Assembly: GCF_014192915.1 (NCBI RefSeq)
Contig: NZ_JACHYN010000004.1
Coordinates: 1-64,000 of the forward strand
DNA: 64,000 nucleotides
From: Azospirillum sp. OGB3
Lineage (GTDB): Bacteria; Pseudomonadota; Alphaproteobacteria; Azospirillales; Azospirillaceae
Reading direction: 5' to 3'
Positions within the stretch are counted from its first letter, which is position 1. Every line of letters begins with the position of its first letter. Of this stretch, positions 28,811 through 37,155 are shown in pieces. The notes below the pieces were generated by a model. The model had not been told where the DNA came from. It ran no database searches and saw nothing but the letters and a program-made list of their open reading frames with translations. Both the position numbers and the translations under genes were made by a program.

Positions 28811-30754
28811 TCAATCCGGCTCGCCGACGATGTCTGATCCGCTGACGCCGACACTCGCGAGTGCTTGCGCGATGGACGCGTCAACCCGCATTGTAAGCGG
28901 CTCTTCGTATGAGTGTTCGTACATAAGTCTTTGCTGTAACACTCCGGTCAGATTTATGGTGGGAAAGCCTGTCGGAGCCAACTCCTTGATCAGTTGAGAT
29001 AGTGGCTCGATCCATACTGACGCCGCCTCGGTAGGGTCAACTACCTCGAAAAGGCGCCTCAGAACTCGTTCAACCAAATCAGCCAATCCACGAATGCTGA
29101 GGGTGGTTAAGAGTCCGTCGTGTTGCCATGTGATCGCCACCGCAACGCCAGTGATGCGGCTATTTTCGATGTCAACACGTAGTGCAGGTGCTAGGCCCGT
29201 AACAACATCGATCATATACTGCGGAAAATCTGGTGAATTCCCAAATAGCATTTGCGGCAAATTCAATTTGCCATCAGAAAACTCGACTGAAATTGCATCA
29301 TTAAATTGGATTTTACTTCGAAAGAATTGCTCTATAGCGGCGCAGCCTGTTTCAAAGGCATGGACGATTTGGCCGTTAGGAAGCGTCATTTCCCACGAAT
29401 TAATCATAAATCTTTGGACGCGATTCCAATCATCGGAAGTTTGCGGAGCTTCAAGGACGATCATAGCGCACAGGTCAGGTTCTGTTGCAGCCGGTTCATC
29501 AGGTGGAGGAGCAGATGGCTGCTGCTCATCTGCCTCAGATGTGCCAAGATATTCAGGAACCAGCGGATTGCCACGAAAGAAATCGTTCAGCAACCTCTTC
29601 CAACGATCGACTGGCATGGGACCGTCAAAGCGGAACAGCTTCGTATAGTCTGATCGCTTTCCTGCGCGGTCGATCGCAGTATCAATGCGATCGAGATAGT
29701 TGTTAGCTGCATATGATCTGATGGCCCCATCAAAATGAGTAATGCTATTTAGGCTCAATGAGTACTCGGCGTGAGCATATCGGCACCCGAAATAGTCATT
29801 TCCAAGACTGTCAGCGGAATTTTCTATCAACTCCTCGATTTCAAAAGTACGGTACTCTATATTCTTATCATCCTCAGTCCGTGATTCGGCTGACTTCCAC
29901 CAGACCTGCGTCCGGTCGACGCCTTCGAAATATCGGTTTCGATTGTCCGCTTTGAGTTCGGTCACGCCGCTTGGAAGCGAGGCAATATCATCAGTGAAGC
30001 GCGGACCTCGCCAATATTCTTGCTCCAAAAGGAAATTTACGGTCTGCGAATGGCCAATCAAATCCGGATCAAGTCGCAGCCGGGGCTTCACCTTATCGAG
30101 ATCAGCCGATGCTACATCAAAGCTATTCAGAAAGTAGCCGTTGAGCTTGTTCTGATGTGAGAAACTTCGACGGAAGTAACGATGGGCGAATAAGACTAAT
30201 CCTCGTTCATCATCAATAAAAACTCCTGGCTGCACTTGTTTTAAGAGCTTTGTTAGCGCTCGATAATCCGTCAGCCCATCCTTGTCAACCAAGCCGCTGC
30301 TATGGCTGAAGAGATTAGGGTAAAGTTCGGCTGCAAGGTTGATGCGAGAGATAACGCATGCCTCAATCCGAAGATAGACTCCATCCCCTAATTGGCTTGG
30401 GCTTATGCGTTGGACCAATTCCTCTTGATAAACTTGCATTCCTTCACGGTGGAAATGGCTCCAATAGGCCGATGTAATCGAATTGAGAGCCGTCTTCTCT
30501 TCATCAGTCTCAACTTGATGGAATACCCCAAAAAGTCTTACCATTGCACCATCAATGACATGTCCTAATATTTCCATCCAACCGGCGGGGCGGTGCATGT
30601 CGTGCTGAATGTAGCTCGGAGTGCCAGGAGGGAGCCCTGCTTTGACGCTATCCTTGGAATGCGTCTCGACGCCGCTCATCAGTTCTGATGCGGGAATGCA
30701 AATGCCAGCTTTATTTATTTGATCTGTAGCAATTATTACAATTTCTTGTTTCAT
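28811..30754 (-). CDS. Unknown 647-aa protein in AT-richer island
   Basis: I do not recognise this protein. An N-terminal region (1 to about 404) ends in a Pro/Glu-rich linker (about 408-426), followed by a distinct C-terminal region (427-647). The N-terminal half has clustered polar motifs that could form an active site: YIQHDMHRPAGW (48-59), CRYAHAEY (324-331) and SITHFDGAIRSY (337-348), then DYTKLFRFDG (369-378). No signal peptide, membrane helix, Walker motif or zinc-ribbon cysteine pattern is seen. ATG 30754 is preceded by GAGGCAAG, so I shortened the frame from 30838. Its composition and codon use are AT-richer than all neighbours, and a likely transposase remnant lies directly upstream, so lateral transfer is probable. 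A stand-alone defence or accessory function is conceivable but unproven. Confidence 0.75.
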   Translation of the reverse strand: MKQEIVIIATDQINKAGICIPASELMSGVETHSKDSVKAGLPPGTPSYIQHDMHRPAGWMEILGHVIDGAMVRLFGVFHQVETDEEKTALNSITSAYWSHFHREGMQVYQEELVQRISPSQLGDGVYLRIEACVISRINLAAELYPNLFSHSSGLVDKDGLTDYRALTKLLKQVQPGVFIDDERGLVLFAHRYFRRSFSHQNKLNGYFLNSFDVASADLDKVKPRLRLDPDLIGHSQTVNFLLEQEYWRGPRFTDDIASLPSGVTELKADNRNRYFEGVDRTQVWWKSAESRTEDDKNIEYRTFEIEELIENSADSLGNDYFGCRYAHAEYSLSLNSITHFDGAIRSYAANNYLDRIDTAIDRAGKRSDYTKLFRFDGPMPVDRWKRLLNDFFRGNPLVPEYLGTSEADEQQPSAPPPDEPAATEPDLCAMIVLEAPQTSDDWNRVQRFMINSWEMTLPNGQIVHAFETGCAAIEQFFRSKIQFNDAISVEFSDGKLNLPQMLFGNSPDFPQYMIDVVTGLAPALRVDIENSRITGVAVAITWQHDGLLTTLSIRGLADLVERVLRRLFEVVDPTEAASVWIEPLSQLIKELAPTGFPTINLTGVLQQRLMYEHSYEEPLTMRVDASIAQALASVGVSGSDIVGEPD

Positions 30755-30993
30755 CTTGCCTCTGCGTTGAATATTAGCAGGATGTTGGAAAAGATATTCA
30801 GTCTCGCAAACCAATCCTGATTTCTGGCCGTAGTGCATGAATAAGGGGCTGGTAATGCGGCCACGGGACCGATCTTCCCCAACGCTCTATCGGCCAACTT
30901 GTAGATTATCCGTAAGAGATGATCTTTGCGGACCTGCTTCTCCAAGTCGGTGCAGGAATTTACTTTTCGTAACAGCTTCTCTGTGCCTCGCAT
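30751..30993 (-). pseudogene. Likely N-terminal remnant of an IS5/IS1182-type transposase
   Basis: An 80-codon frame starting MRGTEKLLRK. Residues about 15-43 (DLEKQVRKDHLLRIIYKLAD, then RALGKIGP) match the familiar opening of DUF772-type transposases, where LE-x-RVPxDHPLRxIRxLVDxAL is usual. After residue 43 the resemblance stops and the DDE catalytic core is missing. Its stop codon TGA overlaps the ATG of the unknown gene as ATGA, so read-through coupling is possible if it is transcribed. It could instead be a small genuine gene; the transposase reading rests on recalled family patterns. Confidence 0.45.
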
Positions 30994-31548
30994 TATCCGC
31001 CGACGCCAACCGCGTGATTAATTTCAAATCATAGCCATAATCCAGCAGGCTACAACGTTTTGCAATAGCCGGCTGAAAGCAGAAAGTTGCGGTAGAGAGT
31101 GCGCGAACCATCCTGCCAAACGGCCTGTTGCCGGCTAAAATGAAAATTTATTACCAACCTACGTATACGATGGATTAGCAGATCCGTAGTTTATCGGGGA
31201 CGCTTCTTAGTAAATCACGCAGTCATTTGGAATGCAACCTTGTCCGCTTCTGGCGCTGAACCGACACATGCAAGTGACCGTCCAGGGAGCAGCCCTGACC
31301 TTTGCAACATTGCAGCCATCCTCCAACCCGACACTGAAGGCACACACGAGTTGAACAGTCGTTCCGCTCCAACGGCGTCGACCACGCCCAAAAACCCGGT
31401 CACCCGCGTTCGCAATGTGCGTTTTCGCACAGGCGCCGGGCGCCCGTGACGGCACTCTCCAGCCGCGCCGCGAAGCGCTGGCCTGACCGTTCCATCCCGG
31501 CAGGCTCCGCCCCGCGTCCCGTTTCCTGCGGCTTGGAGTGTTCCGACG
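30994..31548. other. Intergenic region upstream of the island gene
   Basis: No supported gene. The first half (to about 31240) shares the AT-richer composition of the island and the second half returns to the host's GC content, so the right-hand island boundary lies near 31.2 kb. I did not find a tRNA, integrase or clear direct repeat marking the junction. The promoter of the membrane protein gene at 31549 must lie at its right end, where GCGGCTTGGAG provides a ribosome binding site. Confidence 0.5.
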
Positions 31549-32403
31549 ATGGCTCTGCTCGATGATCTTGTGGTGCAGACCGCCCTGTTTCCCCTGGTGG
31601 TCGGCGTCGTCGCCGTCGGTGTGGTCCGTCTCGCCGGCGGGCGCACGCGGGGTCCCCGGTTGGCGGCGGCGGGTGTTGCCGCCGCCTTCCTGGCGGCCTA
31701 CGCGCTGATCGTCGGCCTGCCCGCCCTGCCCCCGCCCTCCAGCATGGGCCGCCTGTTCTGGAGCGCGGTGGCCGGTCTGGTCATCGGAGTCGGCGCCGAC
31801 CTCGCCGGGCTCGACCGCCGCCGCGGCACGCTGCTGCTCGGCGCCTGGGTGACGGCGTCCTTGCTGTGGATCGCCCTGCCGGTGCTGCCGGGCGGCCTGG
31901 ACACCATCACCGCCGCGGTCCTGCTGCTGGCCGGCGGATGGATCGCCCTGTCGCGCACCGCCGGCGAGGGCGAGGGGGCGACGACGCCCGGCGTCGCCCT
32001 GCTGGCCGCCGCGGTGGCGGTGGGCGGGGTGGCGCTGGTCGGCGCCTCGGCTTCCGTCGCCCAGCTCGCCTTCGCGCTGGCCGCGGCCACCGGCGGCCTG
32101 CTGCTGTGGAACTGGCCGGTGGAGCGCCACGCCTGGGGCAACGCCGGTCAGGCGGCGCTGGGCATCCTGGTGCTGCTGGCCGCCACCCTGACCTTCTTCT
32201 CCTCCGCCCACGCCGAAGCCCTGCTGCTCGTCCTTCCGGCCTTCTTCGCCGACCGGCTGCGCGACCGCCTGCCCCTGCCGCGCACCGCCGCGGGACGGGC
32301 GATGGGCACCGTGGCGCTGACCGTCCTCGCCCTGGTGCCGGCCATCGCCGCCGTGGGCGTCGCCTTCCTTCTCTCCGCCGGTTCCGACGTGTCCGGCTAC
32401 TGA
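31549..32403 (+). CDS. Multi-pass membrane protein of unknown function
   Basis: Protein of 284 aa made almost entirely of hydrophobic Ala/Leu/Val-rich helices, about eight or nine membrane segments separated by very short loops (for example RLAGGRTRGPRL and AGLDRRRGTL). There is no soluble domain and no conserved charged motif that I recognise. It ends 44 bp before the YceI gene, so the two are probably co-transcribed. Confidence 0.65.
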   Translation: MALLDDLVVQTALFPLVVGVVAVGVVRLAGGRTRGPRLAAAGVAAAFLAAYALIVGLPALPPPSSMGRLFWSAVAGLVIGVGADLAGLDRRRGTLLLGAWVTASLLWIALPVLPGGLDTITAAVLLLAGGWIALSRTAGEGEGATTPGVALLAAAVAVGGVALVGASASVAQLAFALAAATGGLLLWNWPVERHAWGNAGQAALGILVLLAATLTFFSSAHAEALLLVLPAFFADRLRDRLPLPRTAAGRAMGTVALTVLALVPAIAAVGVAFLLSAGSDVSGY

Positions 32404-32447
32404 CCCACCCCAGTCATTCCCTTCCATCCGACAAAGGACTCCGAATC

Positions 32448-33026
32448 ATGAAGCGTCTTCTCGCCGCCGCCGCCCTCTCGGCCCTCGTCGCCCTGCCGAT
32501 GACCGCCCAGGCCGCCCCGGTCGCCTACAAGCTCGACCCGGCCCACACCGCCGTGGTCTTCATCGTCGACCATCTGGGCTTCTCCAAGGCCGTGGGCAGC
32601 TTCAACACGGTGGCCGGCGAGCTGTCCTTCGACAAGGACGCCGCGGACAAGAGCAGCCTGTCGGTGACCATCGACACCACCAGCATCGACACCAACCACG
32701 CCAAGCGCGACGAGCACCTGAAGTCGCCGGACTTCTTCAACGTGAAGGAGTTCCCGAAGCTGACCTTCAAGAGCACCAAGATCGAGAAGACCGGCGACAA
32801 GACCGGCAAGCTGCACGGCGACCTGACCCTGCTGGGCGTCACCAAGCCGGTGGTCCTCGACGTGACCTTCAACAAGGACGGCGTCAGCCCGGCCAGCAAG
32901 CAGGAGACGGTCGGCTTCTCCGCCCGCGGCACGATCAAGCGCTCCGACTTCGGCATGAAGTACGGCGTGCCAAACATCGGCGACGACATCCAGATCATCA
33001 TCGAGTCCGAGGCGGTGAAGGCGTAA
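32448..33026 (+). CDS. YceI family periplasmic protein
   Basis: Secreted lipocalin-like protein of 192 aa. A Sec signal peptide (MKRLLAAAALSALVALPMTAQA) is followed by YKLDPAHTAVVFIVDHLGFSK, the signature opening of the YceI beta-barrel that binds isoprenoid-type lipids in relatives. Later motifs FDKDAADKSSLSVTID and HLKSPDFFNVKEFPKLTF are also typical. ATG 32448 follows AAAGGA. Probably expressed with the upstream membrane protein; convergent with the Crp/Fnr gene. Confidence 0.9.
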   Translation: MKRLLAAAALSALVALPMTAQAAPVAYKLDPAHTAVVFIVDHLGFSKAVGSFNTVAGELSFDKDAADKSSLSVTIDTTSIDTNHAKRDEHLKSPDFFNVKEFPKLTFKSTKIEKTGDKTGKLHGDLTLLGVTKPVVLDVTFNKDGVSPASKQETVGFSARGTIKRSDFGMKYGVPNIGDDIQIIIESEAVKA

Positions 33027-33035
33027 GACGCGCCG

Positions 33036-33734
33036 TCAGTCCTCCTCCGCCGCCTGCCGGACCCGCTCCCGCAGGCGGCGGGTGTCGAGCAGGACCAGAG
33101 CGCCCCGCCGCTTCTCCAGCAGCCCGTCGCGCTCCAGGGCGCTCAGTTCCCGCGAGACCGCCTCGCGCCGGGTGCTGACGCGGGCGGCGAGGTCAGCATG
33201 GGGCGGCGGCGGGGAGATGACCGCGCTGTGTTCCCCCCGCCCCTCCGGCCGGGCCAGCCGCAGCAGCTCGGCGTAGATGCGGTGGCGCACGTCCAGCGTG
33301 TTGAACTCGTTCACCCGCGTGGCGAGCTTCCGAATCTCCCCGGCCAGCAGGACCATCACCTGGTCGCAGACGTCGGGGTGGCGGTGGATGCAGTCGCGGA
33401 ACAGCGGGGCGGGCATGCAGGCGACCGTGGCGTTGGTCACGGCGAGGATGCCGGCGGAGCGCGCCTTGCCATCGATGGCCGCCAGTTCCCCGAAGAACTC
33501 CCCGGCGGGGATGTCGCGCAGGATCACCATCCGCCCGGAGATCGCGCGGATCGTCACCCGCACCAGACCGGCGGCGACGACGAAGACGTCGGTGCCCTCA
33601 TCCTCGAAATCGATGATCCATTGCCCGGCCTCCACCCGGCGCCAGAGGCAGCGGTCCTCCAGCGCCCGCAGCTCGTCGGGAGACAGGGAGCGGAACAGCG
33701 CCGCCCCGGCCAGCGTTTCGGTCCGGCGCCTCAT
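33036..33734 (-). CDS. Crp/Fnr-family transcriptional regulator
   Basis: Regulator of 232 aa with an N-terminal cyclic-nucleotide-binding domain (about 10-125; PAGEFFGELAAIDGKARSA is the phosphate-binding cassette with conserved GE-L and an R-S-A end) and a C-terminal winged helix (VSTRREAVSRELSALERDG). The intact RSA cassette indicates a real cAMP or cGMP pocket, not an FNR iron-sulphur type, and no N-terminal cysteine cluster exists. It is divergent from a class III nucleotide cyclase 144 bp away, a pairing that suggests cyclase product and receptor work together. Confidence 0.88.
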   Translation of the reverse strand: MRRRTETLAGAALFRSLSPDELRALEDRCLWRRVEAGQWIIDFEDEGTDVFVVAAGLVRVTIRAISGRMVILRDIPAGEFFGELAAIDGKARSAGILAVTNATVACMPAPLFRDCIHRHPDVCDQVMVLLAGEIRKLATRVNEFNTLDVRHRIYAELLRLARPEGRGEHSAVISPPPPHADLAARVSTRREAVSRELSALERDGLLEKRRGALVLLDTRRLRERVRQAAEED

Positions 33735-33878
33735 GAACGGGTGTGGGTGTCGGGCTGTGGCATGGCGCGGGATGATCTCATAGGATACCAAGGGACGCCA
33801 CGCAGAAGCCGAGCCCGCCGACCGACATGACGATCGTCCCTTCCGCCGCCCGGCCCCGTCCATGACCCGGAACCGTTC

Positions 33879-35579
33879 ATGAAACGCCGGATTGAACGCC
33901 CGTTGCGCCTGTTCACCGGCCTGACGCTGTTCACCTTCGTCATCACCCACTTCCTCGCCCACGCCGCCGGCCTGCTGCTGCTGCCGGGGATGGAGGTGGC
34001 GCGGCGCACCCTGCTGTGGGTGTGGGACACGCCGCCGGGGCAGGCGCTGCTCGCCGGCTCCTTCGTCACCCACGCCGGGCTGGGGCTGTGGGCGCTGTAC
34101 CGGCGCCGCCATCTGCGCATGCCCGCCGGGGAGGCATGGCAGCTCGGACTCGGCCTGTGCATCCCGTTGCTGCTGATCTCCCACGGCATGGCCGGGATGC
34201 TGTCGGACGACCTCTACAACGACCCGCTGACCTACCCGCGCGCGATCGTCCTCTACTGGATCACCGCGCCGGAAACCCTGCTGTGGCGCCAGCTCCTGCT
34301 GCTGGTGATCGTGTGGATCCACGGCTGCATCGGGGTGCGGGGCTGGCTGATGACGAAGCCCTGGTACCGGCGCCGTGCCGCGATGCTCGGCGCCTTCGCC
34401 ATGCTGCTGCCCCTGCTGGCGCTGGCCGGGATCGTCAACGCCGGCTGGGACGCCGAGCGCCGGGCCGCCGCCGACCCGGCCTATCTGGAGCAGTTCCGCC
34501 CGCCGCCCGCCGGCACGCCGGAGGCGGAGAACCGCGCCGCACTGGCGGCGATCAGCGGCGGCGTGTTCAACACCTACGTCCTGCTGCTGGTCGGCACGCT
34601 GGGAATGCGGCAATACCGCAACTGGCGGGCGCGGGCGACCAGCCCGGTGCGCATCGCCTATCCCGGCGGGCGTGCGGTCACCGTTCCGCGCGGCACCTCG
34701 GTTCTGGAGGCCAGCCGGGCCAACGGCATCCCGCACACGGCGCTGTGCGGCGGGCGCGGGCGCTGCTCCACCTGCCGCATCCGGGTGACCGAGGGGGCGG
34801 ACGCCCTGCCGCCGCCCAACGCCACGGAACGCGCGGTGCTGGAGCGGATGAAGGCGCCGCGTGCCGTCCGCCTCGCCTGCCAGCTCCGCCCGGTGGCGCC
34901 GCTGTCGGTGACGCCGCTGCTGTCGGCGCGGGACAATGGGCGCACCTTCGCCGTCACCGCCCCCATGGACAGCGGGCGGGAACTGGCGATCACCGCGCTG
35001 TTCGTGGATCTGCGGGGATCGACCTCGCTGGCGGCGGAGCGGCTGCCCTTCGACGCGCTGTTCATCGTCACCCGCTACGTCCAGGTGGTCACCGACGCGA
35101 TCCGGCAGCACGGCGGCTACGTCATCGCCATCGCCGGCGACGGGGTGATGGGCATGTTCGCGAACGAGGCGGACCCGACCGCGGCGGCGGCCAGCGCGCT
35201 ACGCGCCACCGCCGACCTGTGGCGCGACATCGAGGTGCTGAGCCGCGACCTCGCGGAGGAGCTGGACCAGCCGCTGGCCTTCGGGGCCGGGGTGCATTCC
35301 GGCCTCGCCGTGGTCGGGGCGGTGGCCTGCTCGGAGGACGGGTCGCTCCAGTTCATCGGCGACACCGGCAACGTCGCCGCAAGGCTGGAGGAGATGACCA
35401 AGACGCTGGGCGCCACCGTGGTCTTCTCCGACGCGGCCGCCGAACTGGCGGGGCTCCGGCAGCTGGAGAAGCTGGAGCGCCGGGAGGTGGCAATCCGGGG
35501 CCGCGACGGCACGCTGGGGGTGCGGACGGTCCAGCGCCAGGAGGATTTGCGGGCGCTGCTGGAGGGCGCTGGCGCCTGA
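33879..35579 (+). CDS. Membrane-anchored ferredoxin-adenylate/guanylate cyclase fusion
   Basis: Protein of 566 aa with three parts. Residues 1-245 form about six membrane helices with buried histidines (H24, H28, H65, H102, H148), resembling the SdhC-like heme-b membrane module described for some rhizobial cyclases. Residues 255-345 are a [2Fe-2S] ferredoxin domain with C290, C296, C299 and C334. Residues 370-560 are a class III cyclase domain with metal aspartate D377 in FVDLRGST, the second metal site in AGDGVMGMF and transition-state Asn/Arg in GDTGNVAARLEE. The layout implies nucleotide synthesis controlled by redox state or quinone. The adjacent Crp/Fnr gene is a plausible receptor. Confidence 0.85.
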   Translation: MKRRIERPLRLFTGLTLFTFVITHFLAHAAGLLLLPGMEVARRTLLWVWDTPPGQALLAGSFVTHAGLGLWALYRRRHLRMPAGEAWQLGLGLCIPLLLISHGMAGMLSDDLYNDPLTYPRAIVLYWITAPETLLWRQLLLLVIVWIHGCIGVRGWLMTKPWYRRRAAMLGAFAMLLPLLALAGIVNAGWDAERRAAADPAYLEQFRPPPAGTPEAENRAALAAISGGVFNTYVLLLVGTLGMRQYRNWRARATSPVRIAYPGGRAVTVPRGTSVLEASRANGIPHTALCGGRGRCSTCRIRVTEGADALPPPNATERAVLERMKAPRAVRLACQLRPVAPLSVTPLLSARDNGRTFAVTAPMDSGRELAITALFVDLRGSTSLAAERLPFDALFIVTRYVQVVTDAIRQHGGYVIAIAGDGVMGMFANEADPTAAAASALRATADLWRDIEVLSRDLAEELDQPLAFGAGVHSGLAVVGAVACSEDGSLQFIGDTGNVAARLEEMTKTLGATVVFSDAAAELAGLRQLEKLERREVAIRGRDGTLGVRTVQRQEDLRALLEGAGA

Positions 35580-35581
35580 AG

Positions 35582-35610
35582 AAAAACCCCCGCCGGAGGG
35601 CGGGGGTTTT
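35582..35610. terminator. Bidirectional Rho-independent terminator
   Basis: CCCCCGCC (35587-35594) pairs with GGCGGGGG (35599-35606), flanked by AAAA and TTTT, so it can stop transcription from both the cyclase (plus) and the TerC gene (minus), which converge here. Confidence 0.88.
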
Positions 35611-35633
35611 CGATTGTCAGAACGGATGGGGCA

Positions 35634-36287
35634 TCAGATCAGGTGGGCCTGGGCCAGAACCTCGTTGCCGCCGCGCCAGATCATGTCGAGCGCCACGTAG
35701 GTGATGATGGCGAGGCCGATCCAGCCGATCCAGCGGTGCTTGTGCAGGATGTGGGCGATCATGTTGGCCGCCGCCCCCATCAGGACGACGGAGAGCAGCA
35801 GGCCGATGACCAGGACCGTCGGGTGGTCCTTGGCGGCGCCGGCCACCGCCAGCACGTTGTCGAGCGACATCGACACGTCCGCCACCACGATCTGCCAGAC
35901 CGCCGCGCCGAAGGTGGTCGTCGCGACCGCCGCGCCGACGGCGGCGTCCCCGGAGCCGTTCGCGGCCAGCGCCTCGTCGGGCGTCACCTCGTCCGCCCCT
36001 CCGGAGCGCAGCTCACGGTACATCTTCCAGCAGACCCAGAGCAGCAGGACGCCGCCGGCCAGGGTCAGCCCGATGATGGCGAGAAGCTGGGTGGTGATCA
36101 GGGCGAAGAAGATGCGCAGAATGATGGCGGCGCCGATACCCCAGAAGATCACCTTGCGGCGTTGCTCCACGGGAACGGCGGCGGCGGCCATGCCGACGAC
36201 GATGGCGTTGTCGCCGGCGAGAACGAGGTCGATGGCGACCACCTGCCCAAGGGCGGTGAGCTGAGACCAGAGATCGACGCTTTCCAT
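35634..36287 (-). CDS. TerC/YjbE-family integral membrane protein
   Basis: Inner-membrane protein of 217 aa. The family's first conserved aspartate-rich helix appears as VVAIDLVLAGDNAIVVGMAA and its repeat as VVADVSMSLDNVLAVAG, the two acidic segments thought to handle metal ions. About seven membrane helices are visible. Relatives include Mn2+ exporters and tellurium-resistance proteins; the substrate here is not determinable. I looked for the yybP-ykoY Mn2+ riboswitch that often precedes such genes in 36288-36456 and did not find its conserved boxes. Confidence 0.85.
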   Translation of the reverse strand: MESVDLWSQLTALGQVVAIDLVLAGDNAIVVGMAAAAVPVEQRRKVIFWGIGAAIILRIFFALITTQLLAIIGLTLAGGVLLLWVCWKMYRELRSGGADEVTPDEALAANGSGDAAVGAAVATTTFGAAVWQIVVADVSMSLDNVLAVAGAAKDHPTVLVIGLLLSVVLMGAAANMIAHILHKHRWIGWIGLAIITYVALDMIWRGGNEVLAQAHLI

Positions 36288-36456
36288 ATAAAAATCTCTT
36301 CGAAGGCTGCGGGTGGGCTCAATGGCGGTGTGCGGTCATCTCTTTTTTGGGGCTTGCGCTTGAAACAGCGGCCCTGGGGGTTCTGTCGCACGAATCCAAA
36401 CACGGCGCAGCAGGTTTAGCGTGCAGCGGTGGGTTGCAACGGATGTGGGGGCGGCG

Positions 36457-37155
36457 TCAATCCGGCGCGCGCAGCCGGTAGCCGACGCCGGTCTCGGTCA
36501 GGATGTGCGAGGGGCGCTCCGGCTCCGCCTCGATCTTCTGGCGGAGCTGGCGGATGTAGATGCGCAGATACTGCACGTCGGTGTCCGCACCCCAGACCTC
36601 CTTCAGGATGAAACGGTGGGTCAGCACCTTGCCGGCGTGGGCGACCAGCAGGCGCAGCAGGTCGTATTCGCGGGGAGACAGCTTCACCTCGGTGCCACGG
36701 ACCGTCACGATCCGCCGCACCAGATCGACGGCGAGGTCGCCGCTGCGGAACAGCGGGCGCTCCCCCTGCTGCTGCAGGCGGTGGCGCAGGGCGGCGCGGA
36801 TGCGGGCGAGCAGCTCGTCCATGCCGAAGGGCTTGGTCACATAGTCGTCGGCACCGAGGTCCAGCGCCTCCACCTTCCCCGCCTCGTCGGCGCGGCTCGA
36901 CAGCACGATGATCGGAGCGGCCACCCCGTCGGCGCGCAGGCGGCGGATCACCTCCAGCCCGCCGATCCCCGGCAGGCCGAGGTCGAGCACCAGCAGGTCC
37001 GGCGGGTGCCGCCGCACCGCCTCCAGCGCACCCGCCCCGTCCTCCGCCTCTTCGATGTCGTAGCCCTGGGCGGACAGGGTGGTACGCAGGAAGCGGCGGA
37101 TCGGCGGCTCGTCGTCGACCACCAGGACGCGCAGCGGCAGGGTGTCCGACCTCAT
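36457..37155 (-). CDS. kdpE: KdpE response regulator
   Basis: OmpR-type two-component regulator of 232 aa: receiver with phospho-acceptor aspartate in LLVLDLGLPGIGG (about residue 55), then a winged-helix trans-activation domain (HAGKVLTHRFILKEVWG, VQYLRIYIRQLRQKIE). It overlaps kdpD by 4 bp, so the two are translationally coupled. With KdpD it should switch on the kdpFABC genes when potassium is limiting. Last gene of the kdp locus. Confidence 0.92.
   Translation of the reverse strand: MRSDTLPLRVLVVDDEPPIRRFLRTTLSAQGYDIEEAEDGAGALEAVRRHPPDLLVLDLGLPGIGGLEVIRRLRADGVAAPIIVLSSRADEAGKVEALDLGADDYVTKPFGMDELLARIRAALRHRLQQQGERPLFRSGDLAVDLVRRIVTVRGTEVKLSPREYDLLRLLVAHAGKVLTHRFILKEVWGADTDVQYLRIYIRQLRQKIEAEPERPSHILTETGVGYRLRAPD

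Noticed and set aside
28851..30754. Reading the unknown protein's N-terminus as a phage prohead protease
   Set aside because: The stretch YIQHDMHRPAGWMEILG loosely resembles that fold's histidine motif, but the serine motif and phage neighbours are missing.
36288..36456. Possible yybP-ykoY Mn2+ riboswitch before the TerC gene
   Set aside because: The conserved purine-rich boxes of that riboswitch are not visible in the minus-strand leader.
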